The notes: generated by a model from the letters alone, not told the origin. Positions 23,342-33,279 are shown, counted from the first letter of the stretch. The stretch is 64,000 nucleotides of DNA from Trichobilharzia regenti (GCA_944472135.2 OX235265.1:55005112-55069111); one strand, 5' to 3'. Translations and numbers: made by a program.

Positions 23342-23898
23342 TGATATGTATCCAAATATATATATTTATGTGTGTGTGCATGTTGGTCTCTCTTTCTGTT
23401 TGCTCGGTTAGTCTGTGACCACTTCACTTGTATGGACTTGTCTCCCTTATTAATGTGTATTCTCCTTATATTATATTATATATAATATGAGTGTTTGTTG
23501 ACAGTCCGTTGCTTGGTGACATATATCCATATATGTTTGTTGACATGTCTGCTATATTCGCTATGTATAATTGGATCGACACTCCATTATAATTAGCCAT
23601 TCATGTTAAGACTGTCTAATGATTTTTCCCACGCTTGTCTGAATTATTTATATATATTCGCATTCACAATTTGTGTGAACTACTTTACTTTACAACTACT
23701 TTACCTACTTACCACTTTGGTGTGAGACCATTTATTTTCGTCTCCTTGTGTTTGGACAATAGAAGTATCATCGCAACCCTAGTGGTCTTCTGATTTCCGC
23801 CTTCTCGCGTCAGGACTATTAGTTTCTCGACCAGTCCATAACAATAATTCAGCGACGAGAACATAACAATTTGGCGACGGGGAAACTAGAACATAACA
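23342..23898 (+). repeat. LTR-B1 (557 bp)
   Basis: Full-length LTR beginning TGATATGTATCC and ending GAACATAACA. Same sequence as 25772-26328 and close to 28240-28797. The putative primer-binding site follows at once (TTTGGCGACGGG, about 23900-23911). The same TTTGGCGACGGG string also occurs inside the LTR near 23870. Confidence 0.85.
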
Positions 23899-23957
23899 AT
23901 TTGGCGACGGGAAAAACTACTACTAACCACACAGCAGCAACAACATAAAAATTTACT

Positions 23958-25494
23958 ATGGATTATTCTAAATTGGAATTATTGTTTGAACAACAATTGA
24001 AATTAATGGAAATGTTCGTTAACCAACAGACTGGTCCAGCTCCACCTTCAAGCAATCCCAATCATACCATGCTACCATCTGTCGACGGAATTGTGAACAG
24101 CATTTCACAGTTCAATTATGACCCAGAGGCTAATGTCACTTTTGACACATGGTATCAACGTTATGAGGATTTATTCACTGTTGATCTCGCCTCACAAGAC
24201 GATGCCTGGAAGGTGCGAGTTTTGCTACGTAAATTGGATCCGGCAGAATATGAACGGTACTGCAACCTAATTTTACCACAGAAACCACGTGACAATTGTT
24301 TCGATGATACAATAAAGTTGCTGCGTGAACATTTCGGAGACCACTCCTCATTATTCAGTATACGTTATCGTTGCCTCAAGCTGGCAATGGATGAAAATGA
24401 TGATTTTCTTACTCACGTTGGCACAGTCAACCGAGAATGTGAGAGATTTCGACTCAGGTCCTTAACAGATGATCAGTTCAAAGCCTTGATTCTCATATGC
24501 AGTCTCCAATCTCCTCGTTTCACAGATATCCGAACTCGACTGCTCAATCAGCTAGAACAAAATCCCAAGTTAACATTACATGACATAGCTGATGAATATC
24601 AACGGCTGATTAATCTGCAGAAAGACACACACTTGGTCGAATCAACACCTCCGAGAAGCTCTGATATTCGTGCATTACGCAAGAGCAAAAATCTCTCATC
24701 AGCTACTCCTGACCCACCTACTTCTCCTAATGTTCCGCGGAAATCTACACATACTCGTCCAACTTCACAAAATACTGCAAAGAAGACCCCACCATCACCA
24801 TGCTGGCATTGTGGCGCGTGGCACTTTGTAAAGTCTTGCCCATACAAAAATCATCGTTGCAGCAAGTGCAAAATCATCGGTCATAAAAATGGGTTTTGTC
24901 AGCCACGCAACCCAGATATCATAATCCAGAAAAAGCTCGACAAACTGTTGGTCCTGAATCTCCAAGGAGATCATTAAGTCTACGCGCAACCTGTCAAGTC
25001 ACGACACCAGCTATGCGGAAATATATTGACCTTCAGATGAATGGTCATGATACTCGTCTGCAGCTAGATACTGCCTCTGATATTACTGTTATATCAGAGA
25101 AACTTTGGAATAATATTGGCAGACCACCTATCACCAATACTTCTCAGTCTCTTCTCAGCGCCTGTGGTGGGCGGCTCAAACTAATTGGTGAACTCAAATG
25201 TTCTGTTTCCTTCCGCAATACCAAATTCAAAGGAATTTGTTACGTCACGAAGAATGATTTAAATCTTTTGGGACTTGATTGGTTCGATCGTTTGCATCTG
25301 GCTGATGTCCCACTAAATCCTCTACGCAATACAGTGAAGAAGCATACAATGCTAGACAATTCCGGACGGAGCCGAAGCCGCAAACCCAACAATCAGACGA
25401 AACGACAGGCGTCAACAACAAGCCCAAAGGTCCCAGATAAACCCCCAGGTAAACATCCTACTAATCATCATCTTCTCAAAAGGGGAGGTGTATG
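23958..25494 (+). pseudogene. Gag-protease of LTR element, unit 1, frameshifted
   Basis: Same protein as unit 2, but one A is missing from the run at about 24908-24910 (CGCAACCC against CGCAAACCC). This ends the first frame at 24977, just after the zinc knuckles, and puts the protease part in another frame (24896-25495). Gag would still be made with both CCHC-type knuckles, so this unit could supply Gag but not protease without frameshifting. The polypurine tract follows at about 25478-25489. Confidence 0.85.
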
Positions 25495-25771
25495 ATAATA
25501 TATATATGTGTGTGTGTGATGTGTCTCTCTTTCTGTTGCTCGTTAGTCTGTGACCATTTCACTTTGATGAACTGTCTCCTTTATCAATGTATATTCCCTT
25601 ATATTTATATAATATGAGTGTTTGTTGACAGTCCGTTGCTTGGTGACAGATATCCATATATGTTTGTTGACATGTCTGCTATATTTGCTATGTATATTGG
25701 ATCGATACTCATTATAATTAGCCATTCATGTTAAGACTGTCACTAATCATTCATCTTCTCAAAAGGGGAGG
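25490..25771 (+). repeat. LTR-A2: truncated U3-like block, with deletions
   Basis: Starts after the gag-protease polypurine tract and ends with a second one at 25761-25771. It carries several small deletions compared with A1 and A3. Confidence 0.75.
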
Positions 25772-26328
25772 TGATATGTATCCAAATATATATATTTATG
25801 TGTGTGTGCATGTTGGTCTCTCTTTCTGTTTGCTCGGTTAGTCTGTGACCACTTCACTTGTATGGACTTGTCTCCCTTATTAATGTGTATTCTCCTTATA
25901 TTATATTATATATAATATGAGTGTTTGTTGACAGTCCGTTGCTTGGTGACATATATCCATATATGTTTGTTGACATGTCTGCTATATTCGCTATGTATAA
26001 TTGGATCGACACTCCATTATAATTAGCCATTCATGTTAAGACTGTCTAATGATTTTTCCCACGCTTGTCTGAATTATTTATATATATTCGCATTCACAAT
26101 TTGTGTGAACTACTTTACTTTACAACTACTTTACCTACTTACCACTTTGGTGTGAGACCATTTATTTTCGTCTCCTTGTGTTTGGACAATAGAAGTATCA
26201 TCGCAACCCTAGTGGTCTTCTGATTTCCGCCTTCTCGCGTCAGGACTATTAGTTTCTCGACCAGTCCATAACAATAATTCAGCGACGAGAACATAACAAT
26301 TTGGCGACGGGGAAACTAGAACATAACA
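25772..26328 (+). repeat. LTR-B2 (557 bp), shared middle LTR
   Basis: Serves as 3' LTR of unit 1 and 5' LTR of unit 2. No difference from LTR-B1 was noticed on reading. A primer-binding-like TTTGGCGACGGG follows at about 26330-26341. Confidence 0.85.
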
Positions 26329-26387
26329 ATTTGGCGACGGGAAAAACTACTACTAACCACACAGCAGCAACAACATAAAAATTTACT

Positions 26388-28064
26388 ATGGATTATTCTA
26401 AATTGGAATTATTGTTTGAACAACAATTGAAATTAATGGAAATGTTCGTTAACCAACAGACTGGTCCAGCTCCACCTTCAAGCAATCCCAATCATACCAT
26501 GCTACCATCTGTCGACGGAATTGTGAACAGCATTTCACAGTTCAATTATGACCCAGAGGCTAATGTCACTTTTGACACATGGTATCAACGTTATGAGGAT
26601 TTATTCACTGTTGATCTCGCCTCACAAGACGATGCCTGGAAGGTGCGAGTTTTGCTACGTAAATTGGATCCGGCAGAATATGAACGGTACTGCAACCTAA
26701 TTTTACCACAGAAACCACGTGACAATTGTTTCGATGATACAATAAAGTTGCTGCGTGAACATTTCGGAGACCACTCCTCATTATTCAGTATACGTTATCG
26801 TTGCCTCAAGCTGGCAATGGATGAAAATGATGATTTTCTTACTCACGTTGGCACAGTCAACCGAGAATGTGAGAGATTTCGACTCAGGTCCTTAACAGAT
26901 GATCAGTTCAAAGCCTTGATTCTCATATGCAGTCTCCAATCTCCTCGTTTCACAGATATCCGAACTCGACTGCTCAATCAGCTAGAACAAAATCCCAAGT
27001 TAACATTACATGACATAGCTGATGAATATCAACGGCTGATTAATCTGCAGAAAGACACACACTTGGTCGAATCAACACCTCCGAGAAGCTCTGATATTCG
27101 TGCATTACGCAAGAGCAAAAATCTCTCATCAGCTACTCCTGACCCACCTACTTCTCCTAATGTTCCGCGGAAATCTACACATACTCGTCCAACTTCACAA
27201 AATACTGCAAAGAAGACCCCACCATCACCATGCTGGCATTGTGGCGCGTGGCACTTTGTAAAGTCTTGCCCATACAAAAATCATCGTTGCAGCAAGTGCA
27301 AAATCATCGGTCATAAAAATGGGTTTTGTCAGCCACGCAAACCCAGATATCATAATCCAGAAAAAGCTCGACAAACTGTTGGTCCTGAATCTCCAAGGAG
27401 ATCATTAAGTCTACGCGCAACCTGTCAAGTCACGACACCAGCTATGCGGAAATATATTGACCTTCAGATGAATGGTCATGATACTCGTCTGCAGCTAGAT
27501 ACTGCCTCTGATATTACTGTTATATCAGAGAAACTTTGGAATAATATTGGCAGACCACCTATCACCAATACTTCCCAGTCTCTTCTCAGCGCCTGTGGTG
27601 GGCGGCTCAAACTAATTGGTGAACTCAAATGTTCTGTTTCCTTCCGCAATACCAAATTCAAAGGAATTTGTTACGTCACGAAGAATGATTTAAATCTTTT
27701 GGGACTTGATTGGTTCGATCGTTTGCATCTGGCTGATGTCCCACTAAATCCTCTACGCAATACAGTGAAGAAGCATACAATGCTAGACAATTCCGGACGG
27801 AGCCGAAGCCGCAAACCCAACAATCAGACGAAACGACAGGCGTCAACAACAAGCCCAAAGGTCCCAGATAAACCCCCAGGTAAACATCCTACTAATCATC
27901 ATCTTCTCAAAAGGGGAGGTGGTATGCATCCATATATATATATATATGTGTGTGTGTGTATGGTGATCTCTCTTTCTGTTGCTCGCTTAGTCTGTGACCA
28001 TTTCACTTTGATGAACCTGTCTCCTTTATCAATGTATATTCCCCTTATATTATATATAATATGA
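26388..28064 (+). CDS. Gag-protease polyprotein, non-autonomous Ty3/gypsy-like element, unit 2
   Basis: A 558-codon open frame. Residues 1-230 are a capsid-like Gag region (FDTWYQRYEDLF near 62-73). Zinc knuckles lie at 282-294 (C-x2-C-x3-H-x4-C) and 301-314 (C-x2-C-x4-H-x4-C). A retropepsin-type aspartic protease follows, with active-site LDTASDITVIS (370-380) and the later LLGLDWF (437-443). The rest is basic and low-complexity (RSRSRKPNNQTK). The frame then runs through the polypurine tract (read as LLKRGG) and about 45 codons into LTR-A3 before a stop. RT, RNase H and integrase are absent, not merely broken. Gag packages element RNA and the protease matures it, so this unit could feed particles but needs polymerase and integrase in trans. 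Confidence 0.88.
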   Translation: MDYSKLELLFEQQLKLMEMFVNQQTGPAPPSSNPNHTMLPSVDGIVNSISQFNYDPEANVTFDTWYQRYEDLFTVDLASQDDAWKVRVLLRKLDPAEYERYCNLILPQKPRDNCFDDTIKLLREHFGDHSSLFSIRYRCLKLAMDENDDFLTHVGTVNRECERFRLRSLTDDQFKALILICSLQSPRFTDIRTRLLNQLEQNPKLTLHDIADEYQRLINLQKDTHLVESTPPRSSDIRALRKSKNLSSATPDPPTSPNVPRKSTHTRPTSQNTAKKTPPSPCWHCGAWHFVKSCPYKNHRCSKCKIIGHKNGFCQPRKPRYHNPEKARQTVGPESPRRSLSLRATCQVTTPAMRKYIDLQMNGHDTRLQLDTASDITVISEKLWNNIGRPPITNTSQSLLSACGGRLKLIGELKCSVSFRNTKFKGICYVTKNDLNLLGLDWFDRLHLADVPLNPLRNTVKKHTMLDNSGRSRSRKPNNQTKRQASTTSPKVPDKPPGKHPTNHHLLKRGGGMHPYIYIYVCVCMVISLSVARLVCDHFTLMNLSPLSMYIPLILYII

Positions 28065-28239
28065 GTGTTTGTTGACAGTCCGTTGCTTGGTGACAGATAT
28101 CCATATATGTGTGGTTGTTGACATGTCTGCTATATTTGCTATGTATATATGGATCGATACTTCATTATAATTAGCCATTCATGTTAAGACTGTCCATTGA
28201 TTTGTTCACACTAATCATTCATCTTCTCAAAAGGGGAGG
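27921..28239 (+). repeat. LTR-A3: truncated U3-like block
   Basis: Third copy of the A block, between the unit 2 polypurine tract and LTR-B3. It overlaps the end of the gag-protease frame. Confidence 0.78.
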
Positions 28240-28797
28240 TGATATGTATCCAAATATATATATTTATGTGTGTGTGCATGTTGGTCTCTCTTTCTGTTTG
28301 CTCGGTTAGTCTGTGACCACTTCACTTGTATGGACTTGTCTCCCTTATTAATGTGTATTCTCCTTATATTATATTATATATAATATGAGTGTTTGTTGAC
28401 AGTCCGTTGCTTGGTGACATATATCCATATATGTTTGTTGACATGTCTGCTATATTCGCTATGTATAATTGGATCGACACTCCATTATAATTAGCCATTC
28501 ATGTTAAGACTGTCTAATGATTTTTCCCACGCTTGTCTGAATTATTTATATATATTCGCATTCACAATTTGTGTGAACTACTTTACTTTACAACTACTTT
28601 ACCTACTTACCACTTTGGTGTGAGACCATTTTATTTTCGTCTCCTTGTGTTAGGACAATAGAAGTATCATCGCAACCCTAGTGGTCTTCTGATTTCCGCC
28701 TTCTCGCGTCAGGACTATTAGTTTCTCGACCAGTCCATAACAATAATTCAGCGACGAGAACATAACAATTTGGCGACGTGGAAACTAGAACAAAGCA
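28240..28797 (+). repeat. LTR-B3, outer 3' LTR
   Basis: Like B1 and B2 but with private changes, for example TTTGGCGACGTGG for TTTGGCGACGGGG and an end of GAACAAAGCA rather than GAACATAACA. It is followed by ATTAC. Confidence 0.85.
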
Positions 28798-28802
28798 ATT
28801 AC

Positions 28803-29890
28803 CCAGTAGCTTTTCCGGGTAACCATTTCCAATCAAAATTTGTTTTCTATTGGATATCTCATTCTCCACATCATCATTATTTGTAACAATGTTTCTAGCT
28901 CTGATAACGAGATTTAAGGCTACTGAGACTTTCATTCCTATTGGATGATCTGATTGGAAATTCAAATACTTATTGGAATGTGTTTGCTTTCTGTATATGG
29001 TAAACTTTAGTTTCTCATCAGTTCGTCTTTTTACAATGTTATTCAAACATAACTAATTCATTCACTATATAATGTATATATAACTGTAGAGCCTGATGAT
29101 GAAGTTATCGAAGAGAGTATTCTTTGTTCAGTATCCATTCTTTTCACAATCAAGAAAGTTCAGAGTATCCTCAGCCGATTCTACTTCATTAGTAAACTCT
29201 ATATATTCTGAGATTAAGTTAATCTCTGTTAGAAAGTTTTCTTTTTCAGCTTTCTTAATAACGATAAATGTGTCATATACATATCTGCACCATATTCTAG
29301 GATGACAATTAAGATTTGTCAATGCTTTCCTTCCTAGAGCTTTCATATACAGGTTTGCTACAATTGGAGATGCTGGTGAACCCATTGCAACTCCATTTGT
29401 CTGACAGTATAGTTTGTCTTTAAAGGTAAAATATGCAGATTCTAAACAAAGTTTTAAGCATCTTATAACTTCTATTGATAATGAAGATTTAGCTAATACT
29501 TTCTGATTGTTTTCAAGTTCATATTTGATAATATCAAGTGAATTACATATAGGAGTACTAGTAAATAGAGAAACCACATCAAAACTAGCTATAATTTCGT
29601 CTTCTTCAATAATTGTCCCCATTGCTTTTCTTTTTGAACTCCTCAATATTTTTAATGGTCGAAGGAATATTGTATTGAAGTGGTTTCAGTATTCTTGATA
29701 TCACTGAATTGGTGAAATCAATTAATGGTTTTAAAGGAACATTTATTTTGCGTTTTGGCCTTCCAAAATATCTCGCCGACGTGTTTGTTTTGGGAGTTAT
29801 TGAAAACCAAACTGAATTCCCTAGTTTTGGTTTCAATTTTCTAAGTAGATTGCATACCTGTGCTTTTACTTTGTTCATAGTACTAGACAT
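28803..29890 (-). pseudogene. PLE reverse transcriptase and linker, separated 5' part
   Basis: Minus-strand PLE RT. It has an N-terminal finger region (GRPKRKINVPLKPLIDFTNS, in 29606-29890). A frameshift near 29640 leads to ASFDVVSLFTSTPI, CQTNGVAMGSPASPIVANLYM-type palm motifs and RYVYDTFIVI (29128-29646). The catalytic YVDD-like box reads YVYD, so the first aspartate is lost. After about 80 bp of out-of-frame sequence the post-RT region resumes (FTIYRKQTHSNKYLNFQSDHP, in 28678-29046). It ends at the LTR insertion; the endonuclease part is at 22296-22961. The same frameshift and the same YVYD occur in the duplicate, so decay came before the duplication. Confidence 0.85.
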
Positions 29891-30484
29891 TTTGTTTATT
29901 GGTACAGAAATTGTTCAACTTCCAGAGTGGCTATATATATATATATATAATTCTGAAATTTTCACAAGTCACAAATTTGTGTGACTGTGTTCTCATTTGA
30001 GTTGTAATTAATCACGTCTGCTGACAGGAAGCTTTGGCTGATATCTAACTGCGGAGATTTCGGACTTGTGAACCAACTTCCTAAGAATGGAGTTCAAACG
30101 ATTTTCGGAATGAATTTAAGATTCCACTGAGATCATTTCCGTAAATAATTATTATTAATAAAAGATCGGGCATTGTAGCATCCTGGCATGTATATGGATA
30201 AATGTCTCTGATATTCTGTCGATTTCTGTAAAAAGCTATTTCTCACTGTCAAGGATACAACCGTATCGGATGTGAATAGTTGGTTGAATATTCTCATCGG
30301 TGGTGATTATCTCATGATATACTAGATCGCGTGATTTTCTTCCTATTTTATACTTGAATTGATTTTAGTCTATAAATAGCCACAGAATATGCACTATAGT
30401 AATCGCTACCTCATAATTATTATAACTGCCATATTGACTTGATCAATAAGGTAAAGAAAAGCATTTTCCTGTTAGATATTTTGG
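29891..30484. other. Duplicated interval, no clear gene
   Basis: Upstream of the PLE. It contains a TA microsatellite at about 29932-29950 that is longer by a few repeats in the duplicate (58199-58221). No coding motif recognised. Confidence 0.5.
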
Positions 30485-31458
30485 TCACCTATGGAGAATA
30501 AATAGATGCAAGTCGAGCTTGAAGACAATCATCAGTTCAACATGCCTGGAAATAAGATTAGCCTTAAGTTTGTCAAGAAATTCAAAGTACCCAAACCAGG
30601 ACGGGAAGCAATGATGGTTATATCGATTATAATACGGTACATAAGTGATGAACGTCCTTCGGTCCTCCACTTCACTCGAGAAATTAGAAGAATATACGTG
30701 TCGACTGTTAGCAAGATATTATGGTACATACAAATATAAGTTAGACAAGTATATCCAGTGTGTATCAAATTTAGTCGAGCCTTTGGGTATATCCCAGTTG
30801 ATTTCAGGTAAGTTAAAGTCCCCACATAAGATCTTATGATCGTATTGTAAGTCGGATAATTGCTCCAGAGTATTAATAAGTTGGGTCTTGTAATTAATAA
30901 GGGTGCCAGGTGCTCTGTAGGTGCATACAATTTATGCCATTACGTTATATAAGTGTACGTTAACCCAAAGAGTCTCAGGCATGTTAAGTGTACTACCTTC
31001 TAGCTTGGATCAGTAAAAGCATTCAGAAAGTACATGAGACAACCCCCTCCCTTAACACCTTCCGTGTCACATCTAAAATGTGTGTAGTTATCTAAGCTTA
31101 TCTCTTCATCCAGGATGTTCGAATGACACCAAGATTCAGTGATGACAATTATAGGGGGTTGTATATTACTGTGAGTACTCTGAGCATCAGCAATTTATTT
31201 AGAACAGATCTAGCATTTATGAGGATTAGGTAAAGATGAGAGTTGAAATAGCATTTGAAGTATTTCAGTTCGTTAGTCAGCCCCGAATATGGTTCAGCAC
31301 CCAGTAGTTCTGCTTGACATGACGATCCTATGTTAAGAGGAGTTTCAGCATCATGCTCACCTATGTCTACCGAGTTGGTGTGTGCTGTTCTCGGCGAAGA
31401 ATTAGGAGTTGGAGTACTGGATTTGCTATAGACTAAGGCATATTTATTTTTAGTTAGG
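30485..31458 (-). pseudogene. CR1-like non-LTR element, endonuclease domain relic
   Basis: Minus strand, beginning right next to the LTR of the mini-element array. Motifs in order: LILINARSVLNKLLMLR (near 31240), PPIIVITESWCHSNILDEE (near 31120-31175), YTHFRCDTEGVKGGGC (about 31050-31095), CTYRAPGTLINYKTQ (about 30870-30925) and ILCGDFNLPEINWDIPKG (about 30785-30840). This is the order in apurinic-type endonucleases of CR1/Jockey-group elements (NARS, TE/TES, YR, GDFN). At least one indel near 31190-31210 and several stops break it. The catalytic SDH region is not recognisable. The RT is missing here. The second copy is at 58757-59730. Confidence 0.8.
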
Positions 31459-31643
31459 TGTAGTAATTTATTGTAATTGTAATATTAGTATTTCAAGATG
31501 ACCGAATTACACGAATCCAAACAAAACACAGAGAGGGCAGAATTCAGGAATTTGTATTTAGCGAAATTATTATGCAATTCATATAAAAAACATATCAACA
31601 GTCAACAGTAAGTATTTAAACAATACAGAGATAGAAATTGTCA
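31459..31643 (-). repeat. Mini-element LTR 1 (3' outer)
   Basis: 185 bp. In element orientation it starts TGACAATTTC; the outer end reads TACTACA here but TTACCACA in the internal LTRs. A TG...CA structure. Confidence 0.85.
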
Positions 31644-32126
31644 ATCACCACATCCGCCACACGTCGAATGTCTCCTTGCGTACTTATAACGATGTCTCGG
31701 TTTGCTTGCAAGTAGCTGCGACCTAACTGATTCTGTGATATTATTTTCATCAGTATTATCTGGACTTATTTCTGAATTATCTACAAAATCAGGATTATTA
31801 GCGGAATCAATAATATTATAATTGGAACGACCTACTTCATTTATTGTCACTTTGTCCAGGTCTCCGTTATGAACTGAGTGATCTTTGATGTCTAATATCT
31901 TCACCACTCGATTTCCCATTTTTTGTAGTATAATTCCAACAGAAGGTCTATAGTCTTTCCCTTTGTAATAATGTACATCAGAAGTCGTGGACATCAGATG
32001 CTTTTTGAGAATTCGAGATTTGAAAAGTTTTGTAGGACTTTCACGGGTACTTGTATGCTCTGCATTCCACACACGTAGTCTATGCATATGCAACAATTCC
32101 TCCATTTTAATCAGTTGCTCTCTCAT
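31641..32126 (-). CDS. Integrase C-terminal-tail ORF, unit 1
   Basis: A 161-codon frame directly after gag (one nucleotide between gag TGA and this ATG), in the +1 frame. Early residues include RESPTKLFKSRILKKHL, which matches the end of a Ty3/gypsy integrase core (pattern SPAELLFGR.LRT). Then HYYKGKDYRPSVGIILQKMG and NRVVKILDIKDHSVHNGDLD, which resembles the small barrel-like C-terminal domain (pattern KDYR..W..GIV...G). The end is basic and Cys/Gly-rich (HSTCGGCGD), with its stop in the first bases of the LTR. No D,D-35-E residues are present, so there is no integrase activity; a nucleic-acid-binding role is only inference. Units 1-2 read TTSDV where units 3-5 and the duplicate read TTSNV. 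Confidence 0.75.
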   Translation of the reverse strand: MREQLIKMEELLHMHRLRVWNAEHTSTRESPTKLFKSRILKKHLMSTTSDVHYYKGKDYRPSVGIILQKMGNRVVKILDIKDHSVHNGDLDKVTINEVGRSNYNIIDSANNPDFVDNSEISPDNTDENNITESVRSQLLASKPRHRYKYARRHSTCGGCGD

Positions 32127-32127
32127 C

Positions 32128-33081
32128 TCATTCAGTTTTTTTCCGTGTTTTCGACAGTTCGCATTGTAACTCAGCTACCTCATTTTTGAAAACAGTTGAT
32201 GCTTGCGTTGCTGAACTTGTCGTGGAGGTTTTCATTGGATTAGCTTGAGTATTTTGAAAAGTTGAAAGACACATTGACTCCATTTTACTAGACAGCTTGG
32301 GAGAATTATAAGAATGTTGAGCAACATAAGTATTCGAACTTCTGCAAACAGTCTTGATGTGTCCAACTTTACCACATTTATGGCACTTAGCACCCCGAAA
32401 ACGGCAAGTGCTTCGTAGATGTAACTTTCCACAGGATAAACACGGTTCAATGTTTTTGATCTCTCGCTGCATTCTATTACCTGTGGACGACGGTCTGGAT
32501 TGCTTTCCATGAACACTTGTATTTTCGACTTTAGAAAGCATAACATCAGACACTGACGTAGTGGAAGCAGAGTATTCATTATTGACATCTTCATATGTAA
32601 TACATAAATCTTTAGCAGTTTGAAAAGTACAAGAAGGAATCTGAATTAACTCTTTCTCTAACTTAGGAATATTGATTCCAGCAATTACACGATCACGTAG
32701 TTGAGTATGCAGCTGATCTCCAAAGTTACACTTTGAAGCTTGTATTTGGAGTTGAAGAATGAACTCTCGAATCTTCTGGTTGGGAGCACGAACCAGTTTG
32801 TTGAAGTGAACCCTCTCTCTGGTCTCAAAAGTAGTTATATGGAAGTGATGTATCAGAAGTTCACGGATTTTGTCATATGACAGAGAGATAGGTTTACCTG
32901 AAAACGCCAGATTCTTCACTAGGATATACGCATCTAGCCCAATAGCAGTGATGAAATGTGCTGGTATTTTGTCATCCCGAACATTCTTTGAAATGCACCA
33001 CTCATCGAAGCATTCCAAATAATCAGCAATCTCCCTCGGAGTAGCATTTATAGGAAAATTTCCCAGGTTATTTAGTTCCAT
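32128..33081 (-). CDS. Gag of mini LTR element, unit 1
   Basis: A 317-residue Ty3/gypsy-type Gag. Residues 1-170 are a capsid-like helical region (DEWCISKNVRDDKIPAHFIT, 26-45; ERVHFNKLVR, 89-98; LRDRVIAGI, 128-136). Two zinc knuckles follow: C214-x2-C217-x3-H221-x4-C226 and C233-x2-C236-x4-H241-x4-C246. The C-terminus (after about 300) is a charged, probably coiled segment, ELQCELSKTRKKTE. The ATG lies only about 14 nt inside the LTR boundary, next to a primer-binding-like TTGGCGTCGCG. An A7 run sits 8 nt before the stop, and the downstream integrase-tail frame lies in +1. Role: RNA packaging into particles, inferred from family. Confidence 0.85.
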   Translation of the reverse strand: MELNNLGNFPINATPREIADYLECFDEWCISKNVRDDKIPAHFITAIGLDAYILVKNLAFSGKPISLSYDKIRELLIHHFHITTFETRERVHFNKLVRAPNQKIREFILQLQIQASKCNFGDQLHTQLRDRVIAGINIPKLEKELIQIPSCTFQTAKDLCITYEDVNNEYSASTTSVSDVMLSKVENTSVHGKQSRPSSTGNRMQREIKNIEPCLSCGKLHLRSTCRFRGAKCHKCGKVGHIKTVCRSSNTYVAQHSYNSPKLSSKMESMCLSTFQNTQANPMKTSTTSSATQASTVFKNEVAELQCELSKTRKKTE

Positions 33082-33094
33082 CGCGACGCCAATT

Positions 33095-33279
33095 TGTGGT
33101 AATTTATTGTAATTGTAATATTAGTATTTCAAGATGACCGAATTACACGAATCCAAACAAAACACAGAGAGGGCAGAATTCAGGAATTTGTATTTAGCGA
33201 AATTATTATGCAATTCATATAAAAAACATATCAACAGTCAACAGTAAGTATTTAAACAATACAGAGATAGAAATTGTCA
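33095..33279 (-). repeat. Mini-element LTR 2
   Basis: Shared LTR between units 1 and 2; 185 bp, identical on reading to the other internal LTRs. Confidence 0.88.

Larger units (their letters stand above)
23017..28797 (+). mobile_element. Tandem non-autonomous LTR element: three LTR blocks, two gag-protease units
   Basis: A 5781-bp insertion beginning TGATATG and ending AAGCA (TG...CA), flanked by ATTAC. Order: LTR-A1/LTR-B1, gag-protease 1, LTR-A2/LTR-B2, gag-protease 2, LTR-A3/LTR-B3. Each unit lacks RT, RNase H and integrase. The shared middle LTR block implies unequal recombination between LTRs or retrotransposition of a tandem template. The zinc-knuckle gag and the protease fit Ty3/gypsy-type elements. 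It interrupts a PLE. Confidence 0.9.

Noticed and set aside
29091..29120. Hammerhead ribozyme at CTGATGATGAAG
   Set aside because: The core resembles CUGAUGA, but the stem II base is mismatched and the GAA is not followed by a pairing strand.
30532..30930. 132-codon protein (also 58804-59202)
   Set aside because: The CR1-like endonuclease motifs (GDFNLPEINW) lie on the same strand in another frame; this frame is a shadow.
32115..32145. Classical -1 slippery heptamer A-AAA-AAC
   Set aside because: The letters are present but not in the required reading phase, and the downstream frame is +1, not -1.
32232..32594. 120-codon frame present in every array unit
   Set aside because: Overlaps gag on the same strand in another frame; gag carries the zinc knuckles and is the real product.
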